Source: Caulobacteraceae bacterium (GTDB taxonomy: Bacteria; Pseudomonadota; Alphaproteobacteria; Caulobacterales; Caulobacteraceae). From it: DNA of 64,000 nt. The stretch covers positions 62,001-126,000 of the forward strand of contig JAIXZX010000014.1 in the NCBI GenBank assembly GCA_027489335.1, written 5' to 3'. The notes under the pieces were generated by a model. It did no database searches. It was not told where the DNA came from and saw only the letters and a program-made list of their open reading frames with translations. Each line of letters begins with the position of its first letter. Within the stretch, counting starts at the first letter, position 1. The translations under genes were made by a program, and so were the position numbers. Shown piece by piece: positions 54,257 to 62,602 of the stretch.

Positions 54257-55093
54257 GTGAACGCCACCGCGCCCAGCGCCGCCCAAACGCCGGCCGCCCC
54301 GCCGCCGGCCGCCCTCACGCCGCCGGCGCGGCCGCTCGGCCAGTGGATCTTTGACGTCCTGCTGTGGGGCGGCATCGCCGTTGTCCTGGCGGTGAGCTTC
54401 GGGCCGGCCGAGATCGAGAAGTTCCCGCTGCTCTTCTCCGGCTCGGACAATATGCGCGAGTTCGGCCGGGCCTTCGTGAACCCGGACTTCGAGCTCCTGC
54501 CTTTCTTCATCAGCCAGATGTGGCTGACCATCCAGATGGCCATGTGGGGCACGGCCCTGGCGGTCTTCCTGGCCGTGCCGCTCGGCCTGCTGGGCGCCCG
54601 CAACATCGCCCCGCCCGCCGTCCAATGGCCGGTGCGCCGCCTGATGGATATCCTGCGCTCGGTGCCGGACCTGGTCATCGGCATGGTCTTCGTGGTCGCC
54701 GTGGGCCTCGGCCCCTTCGCCGGCGTCATGGCGCTGGCGCTCAACACCGGCGGGGTGCTGGGCAAGCTGTTCTCCGAGGCCGTGGAGTCCATCGACAAGG
54801 GCCCCGTCGAGGGCGTGCGCGCCACCGGCGCCCACAAGCTGCAGGAGATCGCCTGGGGCGTGGTCCCGCAGGTCGCCCCGCTCTGGACCTCGTATGCCCT
54901 CTACCGGTTCGAATCCAACAGCCGGGCGGCCACCATCCTCGGCCTCATCGGGGCAGGCGGCATCGGCCAGATCCTGTTCGACAGCCTGAACAGCTTCAAC
55001 TATTCCCGCGTCGCCGCCATCGCCGTGGTGATCGTCGTGGCCGTCACCCTCATCGACCTCCTGTCCCAGGCCATCCGCTCTCGGCTGATCTAG
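54257..55093 (+). CDS. phnE: Phosphonate ABC transporter permease PhnE
   Basis: A 278-residue inner-membrane permease. It has a Pro/Ala-rich head, then about six membrane segments and the ABC-permease EAA loop region EGVRATGAHKLQEIAWGVVPQ. IGLIGAGGIGQILFDSLNSF is the usual C-terminal block. The start is GTG at 54257, 26 bases past phnD. No C-P lyase genes (phnG-M) follow, so the set imports only, or feeds enzymes encoded elsewhere. Confidence 0.92.
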   Translation: MNATAPSAAQTPAAPPPAALTPPARPLGQWIFDVLLWGGIAVVLAVSFGPAEIEKFPLLFSGSDNMREFGRAFVNPDFELLPFFISQMWLTIQMAMWGTALAVFLAVPLGLLGARNIAPPAVQWPVRRLMDILRSVPDLVIGMVFVVAVGLGPFAGVMALALNTGGVLGKLFSEAVESIDKGPVEGVRATGAHKLQEIAWGVVPQVAPLWTSYALYRFESNSRAATILGLIGAGGIGQILFDSLNSFNYSRVAAIAVVIVVAVTLIDLLSQAIRSRLI

Positions 55094-55149
55094 GGGTTCG
55101 GCTCCCCCCTCCGGTTTGATCCCGGGTCCAAACCTGCCAAGCTGACGGC

Positions 55150-55491
55150 ATGTTGAGCGCGCCCTTCGTTTCGAGCATCACGGTCCTGGCCCTGGCCGCC
55201 ATGTCACTGGCCCTGGCGCGGCGCGTGCCGGCGGGAACGCGGCTGCCCATGCAGTGGGGGCTCAAGGGGCTGCCGACCTGGTCGGCGCCGCGGGACATCG
55301 CCCTGTCGATCACCCCGCTCCTGGCGGCCTTCACTCTCACGCCCTTCACCCTGGCGAGCCTGTGGGTGGAACCGGACGAGCGGCTGACCTTCCGGATCGT
55401 GCTGGCCCTGGTCTGCCTGGTCTATATCGCCGTCCACGCCCTGCACCTGTACCTGATGGCGCGATGGCTGAGGTCGCAGGACGGACATTAG
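55150..55491 (+). CDS. Small membrane protein, DUF1648/SdpI-like
   Basis: A 113-residue protein with three predicted membrane helices (FVSSITVLALAAMSLALA, ALSITPLLAAFTLTPFTLA, FRIVLALVCLVYIAVHALH). The loop VPAGTRLPMQWGLKGLPTWSAPR resembles the DUF1648 motif in which a P-x-H/Q-W-x-x-x-G-x-P-x-x-W pattern occurs, as in SdpI-type immunity-like proteins. The function is unknown. The ribosome site is weak. It stands alone before two REP-like elements. Confidence 0.65.
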   Translation: MLSAPFVSSITVLALAAMSLALARRVPAGTRLPMQWGLKGLPTWSAPRDIALSITPLLAAFTLTPFTLASLWVEPDERLTFRIVLALVCLVYIAVHALHLYLMARWLRSQDGH

Positions 55492-55516
55492 GGGCGCGCT
55501 CCCAACCCCACGCCTC

Positions 55517-55591
55517 GTCACCCTCGGGCCTGTCCCGAGGGCCATGCACACCGGCCGATCGAGGTGTTCATGGATGGTCCGACCATGACGG
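55517..55591. repeat. REP-like element, family 1, copy B (shortened)
   Basis: Starts GTCACCCTCGGG and ends CATGACGG like copies A and C, but the second stem lacks about 10 bases (GGGTCAAGCC is absent). It lies downstream of the small membrane protein gene. Confidence 0.75.
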
Positions 55592-55619
55592 GTAAAAAGG
55601 GCTGCAGGTCCGCCCGCGT

Positions 55620-55656
55620 CCTGAGGTGCGAGCGACAGCGAGCCTCGAAGGACGCA
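55620..55656. repeat. REP-like element, family 2, single arm
   Basis: CCTGAGGTGCGAGCG and GAGCCTCGAAGGACGC match, in reverse complement, the left arm at 21944-21985 almost base for base. Only one arm is present. It ends just before the DUF885 gene stop. Confidence 0.65.
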
Positions 55657-55663
55657 AAGCGCC

Positions 55664-57448
55664 TCACCCCACCGGCAGGTCGAACATCAGCTGGCGCGAC
55701 ACCCGAACTGGCGGGGAGCCATGGCCCAGCAGCTCATCGTGATAGGCCTTCATGTCGAAGGCGGCGCCAGCCTTGGCCTGCGCTTCCCGGCGCAGGGACC
55801 AGTGCTCCCGCCAGCCGACGAAATAGGTGGGCAGCTGGGCCGAGGAGACCCGGGCCCGCGTCCACTTGCCGGCCGCCTCGCGCTCCTGCTGGAAGGCGTC
55901 ATGGGTCATCAGATGCATGGCCCTCGCCTCGTCCCAGCCCTCCACATGCACGCCGATATCGAGGATGGCGTTGGTGATCACCCGCAGCAGGAACTTGAGG
56001 TTGGCCAGCCGGTAGAGGGGATGACCGTCCCGGTGGCCGGCCTCGACCATCACGTCCTGGGCGTAGCAGGCCCAGCCCTCCACAAAGCTCCCTGACCACA
56101 GCACCGAGCGCAGCACCGAGGGGTGGCGGTTGGAGATGGCCAGCTGCAGGTAGTGGCCGGGCGTGCCCTCGTGGACGGTCAGGCCCTCCAGCGTCCAGTT
56201 GTTGTATTCCCGCAGGAAGGACTCGGCCTGTTCAGGGGTCCAGTCGTCGGGGATGGGTGAGAGCTTGTAGAAGGTGGGCAGCTCCCGATCGAGCGGGCCC
56301 GGCGGATCGCAATAGGCCACGGCCACGCCGCGCTGGAACTCCGGCGTCAGGACCAGCTGCACCGGCTCGGTGGGCGGGGTGACGATGGGGTTGGCGGCGA
56401 CAAAGGCGATAGCGGCGTCCAGCTTGGCCTGGGCGGTCTCGATCAGCGTCTCGGGCGTCGCCCGGTCGGCATAGACCAGCTCCATCGCCGCGGCGATGGC
56501 CGCCTGTTCCTGGTCCGGGGTGGGCTTCGGCGGCGTCGGCGGGGCGTCCCCGGCCACCAGCACCTGACGGGCGATGTCGTACATCTCAGCCCGCACCTGG
56601 GCCAGCGCCTCCTCGGCGGCGGCCTTGATCTCAGCGCGGCTCAAGGGGCTGTCGAGGGCGAACGCCAGCTTGGCGTCATAGAGCTCGGCGCCGAGACGCC
56701 ATTCACCGGCCGCCTGCGGGACCAGGACCCCGTCGATCCAGGTCTGTTGCTCGGCGATGGCCGCCTTGGCCACGCTGGCGGCGGCGCGCAGATCGGCCTG
56801 CCCCTGGGCGTCCAGGGCGCCGGCCTCGGCCAGCAGCAGGTCGACCAGGCTGATCAGCCCCGCATTCTGACCCGACACGGTCTGAGCATGGATCTTCGGC
56901 GTCCGGGCCGGATCGAGGCTCCCGCGCACCTGCGCCATCAACCCCGGAAAGCCGTTCATCCGGGCGATTGCCGAGGCCAGCCGTTCCGGCAGGGGGGCGA
57001 AGTCCCGGGCGATCAGGCCATAGAGGGCCGAGCCCACCGAGGACTGGTAGATCAGCGGATCCCAGCGGTGAGCCTGCAGGGTGTCGTGGGTCCAGACCTC
57101 GCCGGCCAGGCTGTTGCGCAGGATGGCGGCGTCCACCTGCCGCTCGCGGCTGAGGTCGGTCGCGGTGAAGGCGTTGAGCCGAGCCAGAAAGGCCGCGGCG
57201 CTGGCCCGCCGCGCGGCCCAGCCTGCAAGGCTCAGATCATCCAGGCGGTCGTCGTAGCGGTGGTCCCCCCACAGCGTGGCGGTGATCGGGCTGAGCCGCA
57301 GATTGGCCTCCAGCCAGGCCGCGCCTAGGGCGTCGAAGGCCTGATCGGCAGGGCTCAGCGCCGGCGTCTGGGCGCGGGCGGCCGAGAGCGGCAGGGCCGC
57401 GGCGGCCCCGAAGGCCATCAACATGCGGCGGTCGAGCAGAAGAGGCAT
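55664..57448 (-). CDS. DUF885-family exported hydrolase
   Basis: A 594-residue protein with a signal having Arg-Arg (DRRMLMAFGAAAALPLSAARA), so a periplasmic location is likely and Tat export possible. The zinc-site motif of the family is HEGTPGHYLQ in the C-terminal third, with WSGSFVEGWACYAQDVM supplying a further Glu. Members are predicted carboxypeptidase-like metallohydrolases (COG4805); the substrate is unknown. I chose the ATG at 57448 because the earlier frame runs into a REP-like element. Two REP copies flank it. Confidence 0.85.
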   Translation of the reverse strand: MPLLLDRRMLMAFGAAAALPLSAARAQTPALSPADQAFDALGAAWLEANLRLSPITATLWGDHRYDDRLDDLSLAGWAARRASAAAFLARLNAFTATDLSRERQVDAAILRNSLAGEVWTHDTLQAHRWDPLIYQSSVGSALYGLIARDFAPLPERLASAIARMNGFPGLMAQVRGSLDPARTPKIHAQTVSGQNAGLISLVDLLLAEAGALDAQGQADLRAAASVAKAAIAEQQTWIDGVLVPQAAGEWRLGAELYDAKLAFALDSPLSRAEIKAAAEEALAQVRAEMYDIARQVLVAGDAPPTPPKPTPDQEQAAIAAAMELVYADRATPETLIETAQAKLDAAIAFVAANPIVTPPTEPVQLVLTPEFQRGVAVAYCDPPGPLDRELPTFYKLSPIPDDWTPEQAESFLREYNNWTLEGLTVHEGTPGHYLQLAISNRHPSVLRSVLWSGSFVEGWACYAQDVMVEAGHRDGHPLYRLANLKFLLRVITNAILDIGVHVEGWDEARAMHLMTHDAFQQEREAAGKWTRARVSSAQLPTYFVGWREHWSLRREAQAKAGAAFDMKAYHDELLGHGSPPVRVSRQLMFDLPVG

Positions 57449-57536
57449 GGCGGTGATCCCTGAACGCGCCGAACCGGGCGCAGCGCCACTGTCGGTCAGG
57501 GCCGTCTTACGGGCAAGCTCGCGCGCCAACTGCAGA

Positions 57537-57624
57537 GTCACCCTCGGGCTTGTCCCGAGGGGTCCATGAACACCGCGGCTTCTCCCGTGTTCATGGATGG
57601 TCGGGTCAAGCCCGACCAAGACGG
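57537..57624. repeat. REP-like element, family 1, copy C
   Basis: Starts GTCACCCTCGGG and carries both stems (CCCTCGGG/CCCGAGGG and GGTCGGG/CCCGACC) with GTGTTCATGGATGG between, closely matching copy A. It lies between the DUF885 gene start and the glycosyltransferase gene end. Confidence 0.8.
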
Positions 57625-57667
57625 GTTAGAGGGGAAGCCGAAGAACGAAGCTTGGTCGCTCGCTCTC

Positions 57668-59128
57668 TCAGGCCGTTTTCGGCCGGCGTCTCACCCTCGC
57701 CAGGCGGCGGAGACGGCGCCAGAAGCGGGTCTTTTCCGGCTCTGGATAGGGTTGCAGATTGCGCACGAAGTCCTCGGCGCAGGCGGTCCAGGAGAAGGTC
57801 TCGGCGAAGGCCCGCACCGCGCGTCGATCCAGCGAAAGGGCCTCCATGCAGGCCTCCTTCAGCCCCTCGGTGGCCGAGGCGGCCAGGGCGCCGGCCCCGG
57901 ACTCCGGGATGATGTCGATGGGGCCAGGCGCCGGATAGGCCGCCACCGGGGTGCCCGAGGCCATGGCCTCCAGGATCACCAGGCCGAAGGTGTCGGTGAG
58001 CGAGGGGAAGACGAAGACGTCGGCGCACGCGAAATGGGCCGAGAGCTCCTCGCCGAACTTCGAGCCCGTGAAGACCGCCGTCCGGTAGCGCTCGGCCAGC
58101 TCGTCCTTCTGGGGGCCATCGCCCACCACCACCTTGGTTCCGGGCAGGTCGAGACCCAGGAAGGCCTCGATATTCTTCTCCACCGCCACCCGGCCCACAT
58201 AGAGGAAGATCGGCTTGGGCAGGTTGGCGAAGATGTCGGGCTCGTTCTCCGCGCGGGGGCGGAACATCTCGGTGTCCACGCCGCGGGACCAGGAAGAGAT
58301 GTTGCGGAAGCCGTGCCGCGTCAGCTCGTCACGCATGGTCGGCGTCGCCACCATCAGCCGGCCCGAGGGCCGGTGGAACCAGCGCATATAGGTGTAGCCC
58401 ACCGACAAGGGCAGCGGCAGGCGGGCCGAGACATATTCCGGGAAACGGGTGTGGTAGCTGGTGGTGAAGGGCAGCTTCCATTCCACGCAGATGCGCCGCG
58501 CGGCCAGGCCGATGGGGCCTTCGGTGGCGATGTGGATGGCCTCGGGCTCGAAGGCCTTGAACCGCTCCTGCACCGGCTCATAGGCGCCGATGGCCACCTT
58601 GATCTCGGGATAGGTGGGCAGGGGCAGGGTCTTGAACTGGTCGGGGCTGATCACCTCGACCTCATGGCCCAGGTCGCGCAGCTCGCGCACCACCCGGGTC
58701 AGCGTCCGGACCACGCCGTTGACCTGCGGCTCCCAGGCGTCGGTGGCCAGCAGGATACGCATGGGCCGCTGTACGTCCTCGCTCGGCGCGGCCGGCTGCC
58801 ACATGCGCTGGGCAGGCGAACGGGCGGGGGGCGGAGCAGCGGCGGGTTGCGGGCGCGCCGGGCTTTCCGCCAGAGGCTGCTGGGCCAGCGGCAGGGTGGC
58901 CTGGGCCTGGGCCCAGGCGAAATAGGCGCCCAGCAGAGCCTCGCGGGTGGGGAAGTGGCGGTAGACAGTGCGCTCGCCGACGCCGGCGTCCTTGGCGATG
59001 TCGGCGAAGGACAGCTCGTCCAGGGGGCCGCTTTCCAGTCGCGCGCCCACCACGCGCAGGATCTGGTCGCGGGTGGCGGCCTTCTGGCGGTCGCGAGCGT
59101 CGCCGGCGGTCTGGGAATCGTCACTCAT
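57668..59128 (-). CDS. TetR-type HTH domain fused to GT4 glycosyltransferase
   Basis: A 486-residue protein in one open frame. Residues about 14-72 form a TetR_N DNA-binding domain (TRDQILRVVGARL, FADIAKDAGVGERTVYRHFP, TREALLGAYFAW). Residues 73-122 are a Pro/Ala/Gln-rich linker. From Met123 (RILLATDAWEPQVNGVVRTL) a complete GT-B glycosyltransferase follows, with FLYVGRVAVEKNIEAFLGL and the donor-site block TDTFGLVILEAMASGTPVAA, typical of lipid glucosyl- and sulfoquinovosyl-transferases. The tail is basic (RFWRRLRRLARVRRRP). The usual TetR ligand domain is absent. An internal ATG at 58762 could also yield the enzyme alone. It follows a metallophosphoesterase gene by 50 bases. Confidence 0.85.
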   Translation of the reverse strand: MSDDSQTAGDARDRQKAATRDQILRVVGARLESGPLDELSFADIAKDAGVGERTVYRHFPTREALLGAYFAWAQAQATLPLAQQPLAESPARPQPAAAPPPARSPAQRMWQPAAPSEDVQRPMRILLATDAWEPQVNGVVRTLTRVVRELRDLGHEVEVISPDQFKTLPLPTYPEIKVAIGAYEPVQERFKAFEPEAIHIATEGPIGLAARRICVEWKLPFTTSYHTRFPEYVSARLPLPLSVGYTYMRWFHRPSGRLMVATPTMRDELTRHGFRNISSWSRGVDTEMFRPRAENEPDIFANLPKPIFLYVGRVAVEKNIEAFLGLDLPGTKVVVGDGPQKDELAERYRTAVFTGSKFGEELSAHFACADVFVFPSLTDTFGLVILEAMASGTPVAAYPAPGPIDIIPESGAGALAASATEGLKEACMEALSLDRRAVRAFAETFSWTACAEDFVRNLQPYPEPEKTRFWRRLRRLARVRRRPKTA

Positions 59129-59164
59129 GACAGTCTCACTGTCACGAGCCTTGGCGGGTGTCAA
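59128..59164 (-). promoter_or_regulatory. Perfect palindrome and TTGACA box at start of the TetR-GT4 gene
   Basis: TGACAGT (59128-59134), CTC and ACTGTCA (59138-59144) form a perfect 17-bp palindrome whose edge is the first base of the ATG. On the coding strand TTGACA (59164-59159), a consensus -35 box, lies just upstream. A repressor on the palindrome would cover the -10/start region. The arms are inverted, not direct, so this is not a Pho box. Confidence 0.7.
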
Positions 59165-59178
59165 CGCAAGGTGGCAGG

Positions 59179-60027
59179 TCAGGCTGCCACGGGCGCAGGC
59201 CGGGGCTCAACGGCCGGCGAAGGCGCAGGTTCCGGCGGCTCCGGCAGGGCGCGGGTCTCGCGCACCGCCGACCAGCTGCGCAGCTTGGCCCATTCGAGGA
59301 TCTCCATCCGGCCGTCCATGTGTTCGACCAGGGCGGTGCAGCTTTCCACCCAGTCCCCATCGTTGATGTAGAGGATATCCTCGATCTGGCGCATCTCGGC
59401 CTTGTGGATGTGGCCGCAGATCACCCCGTCGACCCCGCGCCGCCGGGCCTCCTCGGCCACCGCGCCCTCGAAGTCCTCGATGAAGTGCAGGGCGTTCTTC
59501 ACTTTGGTTTTCAGATAGGCCGACAGGCTCCAGTAGCCGAAGCCCATGCGGCGCCGCACGCGGTTAAACAGGGTGTTGGCCGACAAGAGCGCCCGATAGG
59601 AATAGTCCCCCAGGAAGGCCAGCCACTTGGCGTGCTGCACCACGCCGTCGAATTCGTCCCCGTGGGTGACGAGAAACCGGCGGCCATCCGCGCCCTCGTG
59701 GATCGCGTCACGCGCCACCACGACCCCGCCGAAGTGGATGCCGCAGAAGTCGCGGATGCGGTCGTCATGGTTACCGGGAATATAGACGACGTTCACGCCC
59801 TTCCGGGCCAGGCGCAGGATCTTCTGAACCACGTCATTGTGCGCCTGGGGCCAGTACCAGCCGCTTTTCATCTTCCAGCCGTCGACGATGTCCCCGACCA
59901 GATACAGGGTGTCGCACTCCATGTGCCGGATGAAGTCCAGCAGCATCTCGGCCTGGCAGCCGCGGGTGCCCAGATGAACGTCGGAAACGAAGACAGTCCG
60001 ATAACGTCGGATTCCCAGATCGGTCAC
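59179..60027 (-). CDS. LpxH-like metallophosphoesterase
   Basis: A 282-residue calcineurin-fold phosphoesterase related to UDP-2,3-diacylglucosamine diphosphatases. Metal ligands are visible as Asp16/His18 (SDVHLG), Asp46 (VGDIVDG), Asn86/His87 (IPGNHDDR), the His in THGDEFD and the GHIHKAE pair. The last 40 residues are Pro/Glu/Ala-rich. Relatives beside lipid glycosyltransferases are common in alphaproteobacteria, so a glycolipid or lipid A role is likely (inference). Start is GTG at 60027, with GGAGG seven bases upstream. Confidence 0.87.
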   Translation of the reverse strand: MTDLGIRRYRTVFVSDVHLGTRGCQAEMLLDFIRHMECDTLYLVGDIVDGWKMKSGWYWPQAHNDVVQKILRLARKGVNVVYIPGNHDDRIRDFCGIHFGGVVVARDAIHEGADGRRFLVTHGDEFDGVVQHAKWLAFLGDYSYRALLSANTLFNRVRRRMGFGYWSLSAYLKTKVKNALHFIEDFEGAVAEEARRRGVDGVICGHIHKAEMRQIEDILYINDGDWVESCTALVEHMDGRMEILEWAKLRSWSAVRETRALPEPPEPAPSPAVEPRPAPVAA

Positions 60028-60167
60028 GAACGCCTCCGAAGCGCCTCTATTTGACCGTCCGGTAGGCTGATTGCGTGTCGCTTTGATGAAACCGCACTGC
60101 AACACTGGCGCCGCAGCATAGCTCGCCATATGTCGGCCGCACTTTCATTGAAGCCTTGCCTGTGCAG

Positions 60168-60803
60168 ATGGACGCCCGAACCTATCCCGCCAAGGAGACC
60201 CCGAAGTCTCGCCGGACCCGCGCCAGGATTCTGGACGCGGCCATGCGCCTGTTCGCCGAGGTCGGCTATCATGCGGCGACCAACGCCCTGATCGCCGAGG
60301 CGGCCAATCTGACCCGCGGGGCGATGCTCTACCATTTCTCCAGCCGCGAGGAGCTGGTGGAGGCCGCCGTCAGCCATATCGAGGTCGAGCGCGCCCGCCT
60401 GTTTGAACAGGCCGCCTCCGCGCCCGCCGGCCCCGGGGTCGACGCGGCCGAGCACGCCATCGACGCCTATTGGTCCCTGCTGCACGAAACGCCGTTCGTG
60501 GCCTTCGCCGAGCTGGAGGCCGCCGCCCGCACCGACCCCATGCTGCGCGCTCGCCTGGCCAACGCCCAAAGCGCCTTTGACCGCAATCAGGTGGGCGAAC
60601 GCTTCCTGGCGCTGACGCAAGCCGGCAGCGACCCGCGCTTCCAGACCAGCCGCGACCTTGGCCGCTTCCTGCTGGAGGGCCTGGCGAGGGGCTCGCTCAC
60701 CTATGACGAGATGGCCCGGCGCGAACGCCTGATCGCCGTGGTCAAACGCGCCGTCCGCGCCCTGAACCGCAAGGGCGAGGCCCAGGACCTCTGGGTGGAT
60801 TAA
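60168..60803 (+). CDS. TetR/AcrR-family regulator
   Basis: A 211-residue regulator. The HTH covers about residues 13-62 (RRTRARILDAAMRLFAEVG, NALIAEAANLTRGAMLYHF). The ligand domain is complete. It is divergent from the metallophosphoesterase gene across a 140-base gap and could control it. The start may be ATG 60168 or GTG 60162; neither has a strong ribosome site. It is unrelated in detail to the HTH of the TetR-GT4 fusion. Confidence 0.9.
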   Translation: MDARTYPAKETPKSRRTRARILDAAMRLFAEVGYHAATNALIAEAANLTRGAMLYHFSSREELVEAAVSHIEVERARLFEQAASAPAGPGVDAAEHAIDAYWSLLHETPFVAFAELEAAARTDPMLRARLANAQSAFDRNQVGERFLALTQAGSDPRFQTSRDLGRFLLEGLARGSLTYDEMARRERLIAVVKRAVRALNRKGEAQDLWVD

Positions 60804-60812
60804 AGGGCGCGC

Positions 60813-61709
60813 CTACTCCGCCGGCTCGGCGCCAGGCGCCATGCGTTCGGCCAGGCGGATCAGGTATTGGCCATATTCGCCCTTGGCCTGGGCGCGACCC
60901 AGATCGGCCAGCTGGTGCCGGTCGATGAATCCCTTGGAATAGGCCACTTCCTCGATACAGCCGATGCGCAGGCCCTGGCGCAGCTCGAGCGTGCGGATCA
61001 GCTCACCGGCCTGAATCAGGCTGTCATGGGTGCCGGTGTCTAGCCAGGCGAAGCCGCGGCCCAGCAGCTCCACATTCAGTTCGCCGGCGTCCAGATAGAC
61101 CTGGTTGAGCGCGGTGATCTCCAGCTCGCCCCGGTGGGAGGGCTTCAGCGTCTTGGCGTATTCGCTGGCCTTGCCGTCGTAGAAATAGAGGCCGGTCACC
61201 GCATAGTTGGACTTGGGCTCGGCGGGCTTCTCCTCGATGCCCAGCACCTTGCCCCCCTCCCCCAGCTCGACCACGCCATAGCGTTCGGGATCGTTGACCG
61301 GATAGCCGAAGACGGTGGCGCCGGTGGTCCGCTCATCGGCGGCCCGGAGCATCTGGCCGAAGTTCTGGCCGAAGAAGATGTTGTCGCCCAGCACCATGAT
61401 GCTGGGCTCGCCGCCGACGAACTCTTCCCCCAAGAGATAGGCCTGGGCCAGGCCCTCGGGCTTGGGCTGAACGATGAATTCGAAGCGCACGCCGAGCTGC
61501 GAGCCGTCGCCCAGCAGCCGCTTGAAGCCCGCCTGGTCCTCGGGCGTGGTGATGATCAGGATCTCACGGACCCCCGCCAGCAGCAGCACCGACAAGGGGT
61601 AGTAGATCATCGGCTTGTCGTAGATCGGCAGGAGCTGCTTGGAGACCGCCAGGGTCAGCGGGTGCAGCCGGGTGCCGGAGCCCCCCGCCAGGATGATTCC
61701 GCGTCTCAC
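60813..61709 (-). CDS. rfbA: Glucose-1-phosphate thymidylyltransferase
   Basis: A 298-residue nucleotidyltransferase that makes dTDP-glucose. [17 protein letters not shown] holds the nucleotide loop, followed by [19 protein letters not shown] and [20 protein letters not shown]. Length is usual. It starts with GTG at 61709, whose GTGA overlaps the rfbD stop. It is last in the rfbB-rfbD-rfbA operon. Confidence 0.96.
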   Translation of the reverse strand: MRRGIILAGGSGTRLHPLTLAVSKQLLPIYDKPMIYYPLSVLLLAGVREILIITTPEDQAGFKRLLGDGSQLGVRFEFIVQPKPEGLAQAYLLGEEFVGGEPSIMVLGDNIFFGQNFGQMLRAADERTTGATVFGYPVNDPERYGVVELGEGGKVLGIEEKPAEPKSNYAVTGLYFYDGKASEYAKTLKPSHRGELEITALNQVYLDAGELNVELLGRGFAWLDTGTHDSLIQAGELIRTLELRQGLRIGCIEEVAYSKGFIDRHQLADLGRAQAKGEYGQYLIRLAERMAPGAEPAE

Positions 61710-62602
61710 GCCGTCTCCTTCTGGGCCATCAGATCCCCCACCACATCCTCCAGCGCCTCCTGCCAGGGACGCAGTTGCAGGGAGAAGACCTCCTGCATGC
61801 GGCCCGTGTCCAGCACCGCGTTAAGAGCCCGGCGGGCGGGCGTCGGAAAGGCGCTGGTGGGCACCGGCTCCATGACGGGCGGATCATCGGGGCGGGTCTG
61901 GGCGAAGATCGCCTGGGCCATCTCATAGCGGCTGGCGACGCCGGAATTGACCACGTGCAGCAGGCCCCATTCCCGGGCGCCGGCCGGCGCCCTGGCCAGG
62001 CGGTCCCCCTGGCTGAGAATGAAGGCCGCGAGGTCGCCGCTGGCGGTGGGGCTGGCCCGTTGGTCGGCCACCACCTTCAGCACCGGCTGGGTCTCCCCTA
62101 GGCGCAGCATCATCTGCAGAAAGTTCTGGCCATAGGCCGAAAATAGCCAAGAGACCCGCATCACCAGGGCCCGGTCGCAGGCGCCCAGCACCGCCTGTTC
62201 ACCCACGAGCTTGGACGCCCCATAGACGTGCAAGGGGGCCGGCGCGTCGGTCTCCAGATAGGGACCATCCTTGTCGCCGGAAAACACCATGTCGGTGGAG
62301 ATGTGCAGCAGGGGCAGGCCCCGCGCCTGACAGGCCCGGGCCATGGCCGCCGGGGCCCAGGCGTTCACCGCATAGGCCAGGTCCGGCTCGGCCTCGGCCT
62401 TGTCGACGGCGGTATAGGCCGCCGCGTTCAGCACCAGATCGGTGTCGCCGGCCTCGCCGATGGCCCGCGCAATGGCGTCGGGGTTGGTCAGGTCGACCTC
62501 GGCCCGGGACAGGGCGGTGATCTCCACGCCGGAACCGGCGCGCTCCAGCATCTCCCGGGCGAGCTGGCCCGTGGCGCCGAACTGCAGAATCTTCAGGCTC
62601 AT
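61706..62602 (-). CDS. rfbD: dTDP-4-dehydrorhamnose reductase
   Basis: A 298-residue SDR-type reductase, the last step to dTDP-L-rhamnose. [15 protein letters not shown] is the NAD(P) loop, [13 protein letters not shown] and [15 protein letters not shown] match RmlD, and the catalytic Tyr-x-x-x-Lys is in [10 protein letters not shown]. The ATG at 62602 overlaps the rfbB stop by 4 bases. Confidence 0.95.
   Translation of the reverse strand: MSLKILQFGATGQLAREMLERAGSGVEITALSRAEVDLTNPDAIARAIGEAGDTDLVLNAAAYTAVDKAEAEPDLAYAVNAWAPAAMARACQARGLPLLHISTDMVFSGDKDGPYLETDAPAPLHVYGASKLVGEQAVLGACDRALVMRVSWLFSAYGQNFLQMMLRLGETQPVLKVVADQRASPTASGDLAAFILSQGDRLARAPAGAREWGLLHVVNSGVASRYEMAQAIFAQTRPDDPPVMEPVPTSAFPTPARRALNAVLDTGRMQEVFSLQLRPWQEALEDVVGDLMAQKETA

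Noticed and set aside
49499..57624. The repeats as a CRISPR array
   Set aside because: Copies are kilobases apart, about 75-88 bases long and self-complementary, with no regular spacers.
57668..58762. Glycosyltransferase as a separate gene starting at the internal ATG 58762
   Set aside because: Not excluded as a second product, but there is no stop after the TetR domain, no good ribosome site at 58762, and the upstream operator and promoter fit the longer gene.
59128..59144. The palindrome at the fusion gene read as a Pho box
   Set aside because: Pho boxes are direct repeats 11 bases apart; these arms are inverted with a 3-base centre.
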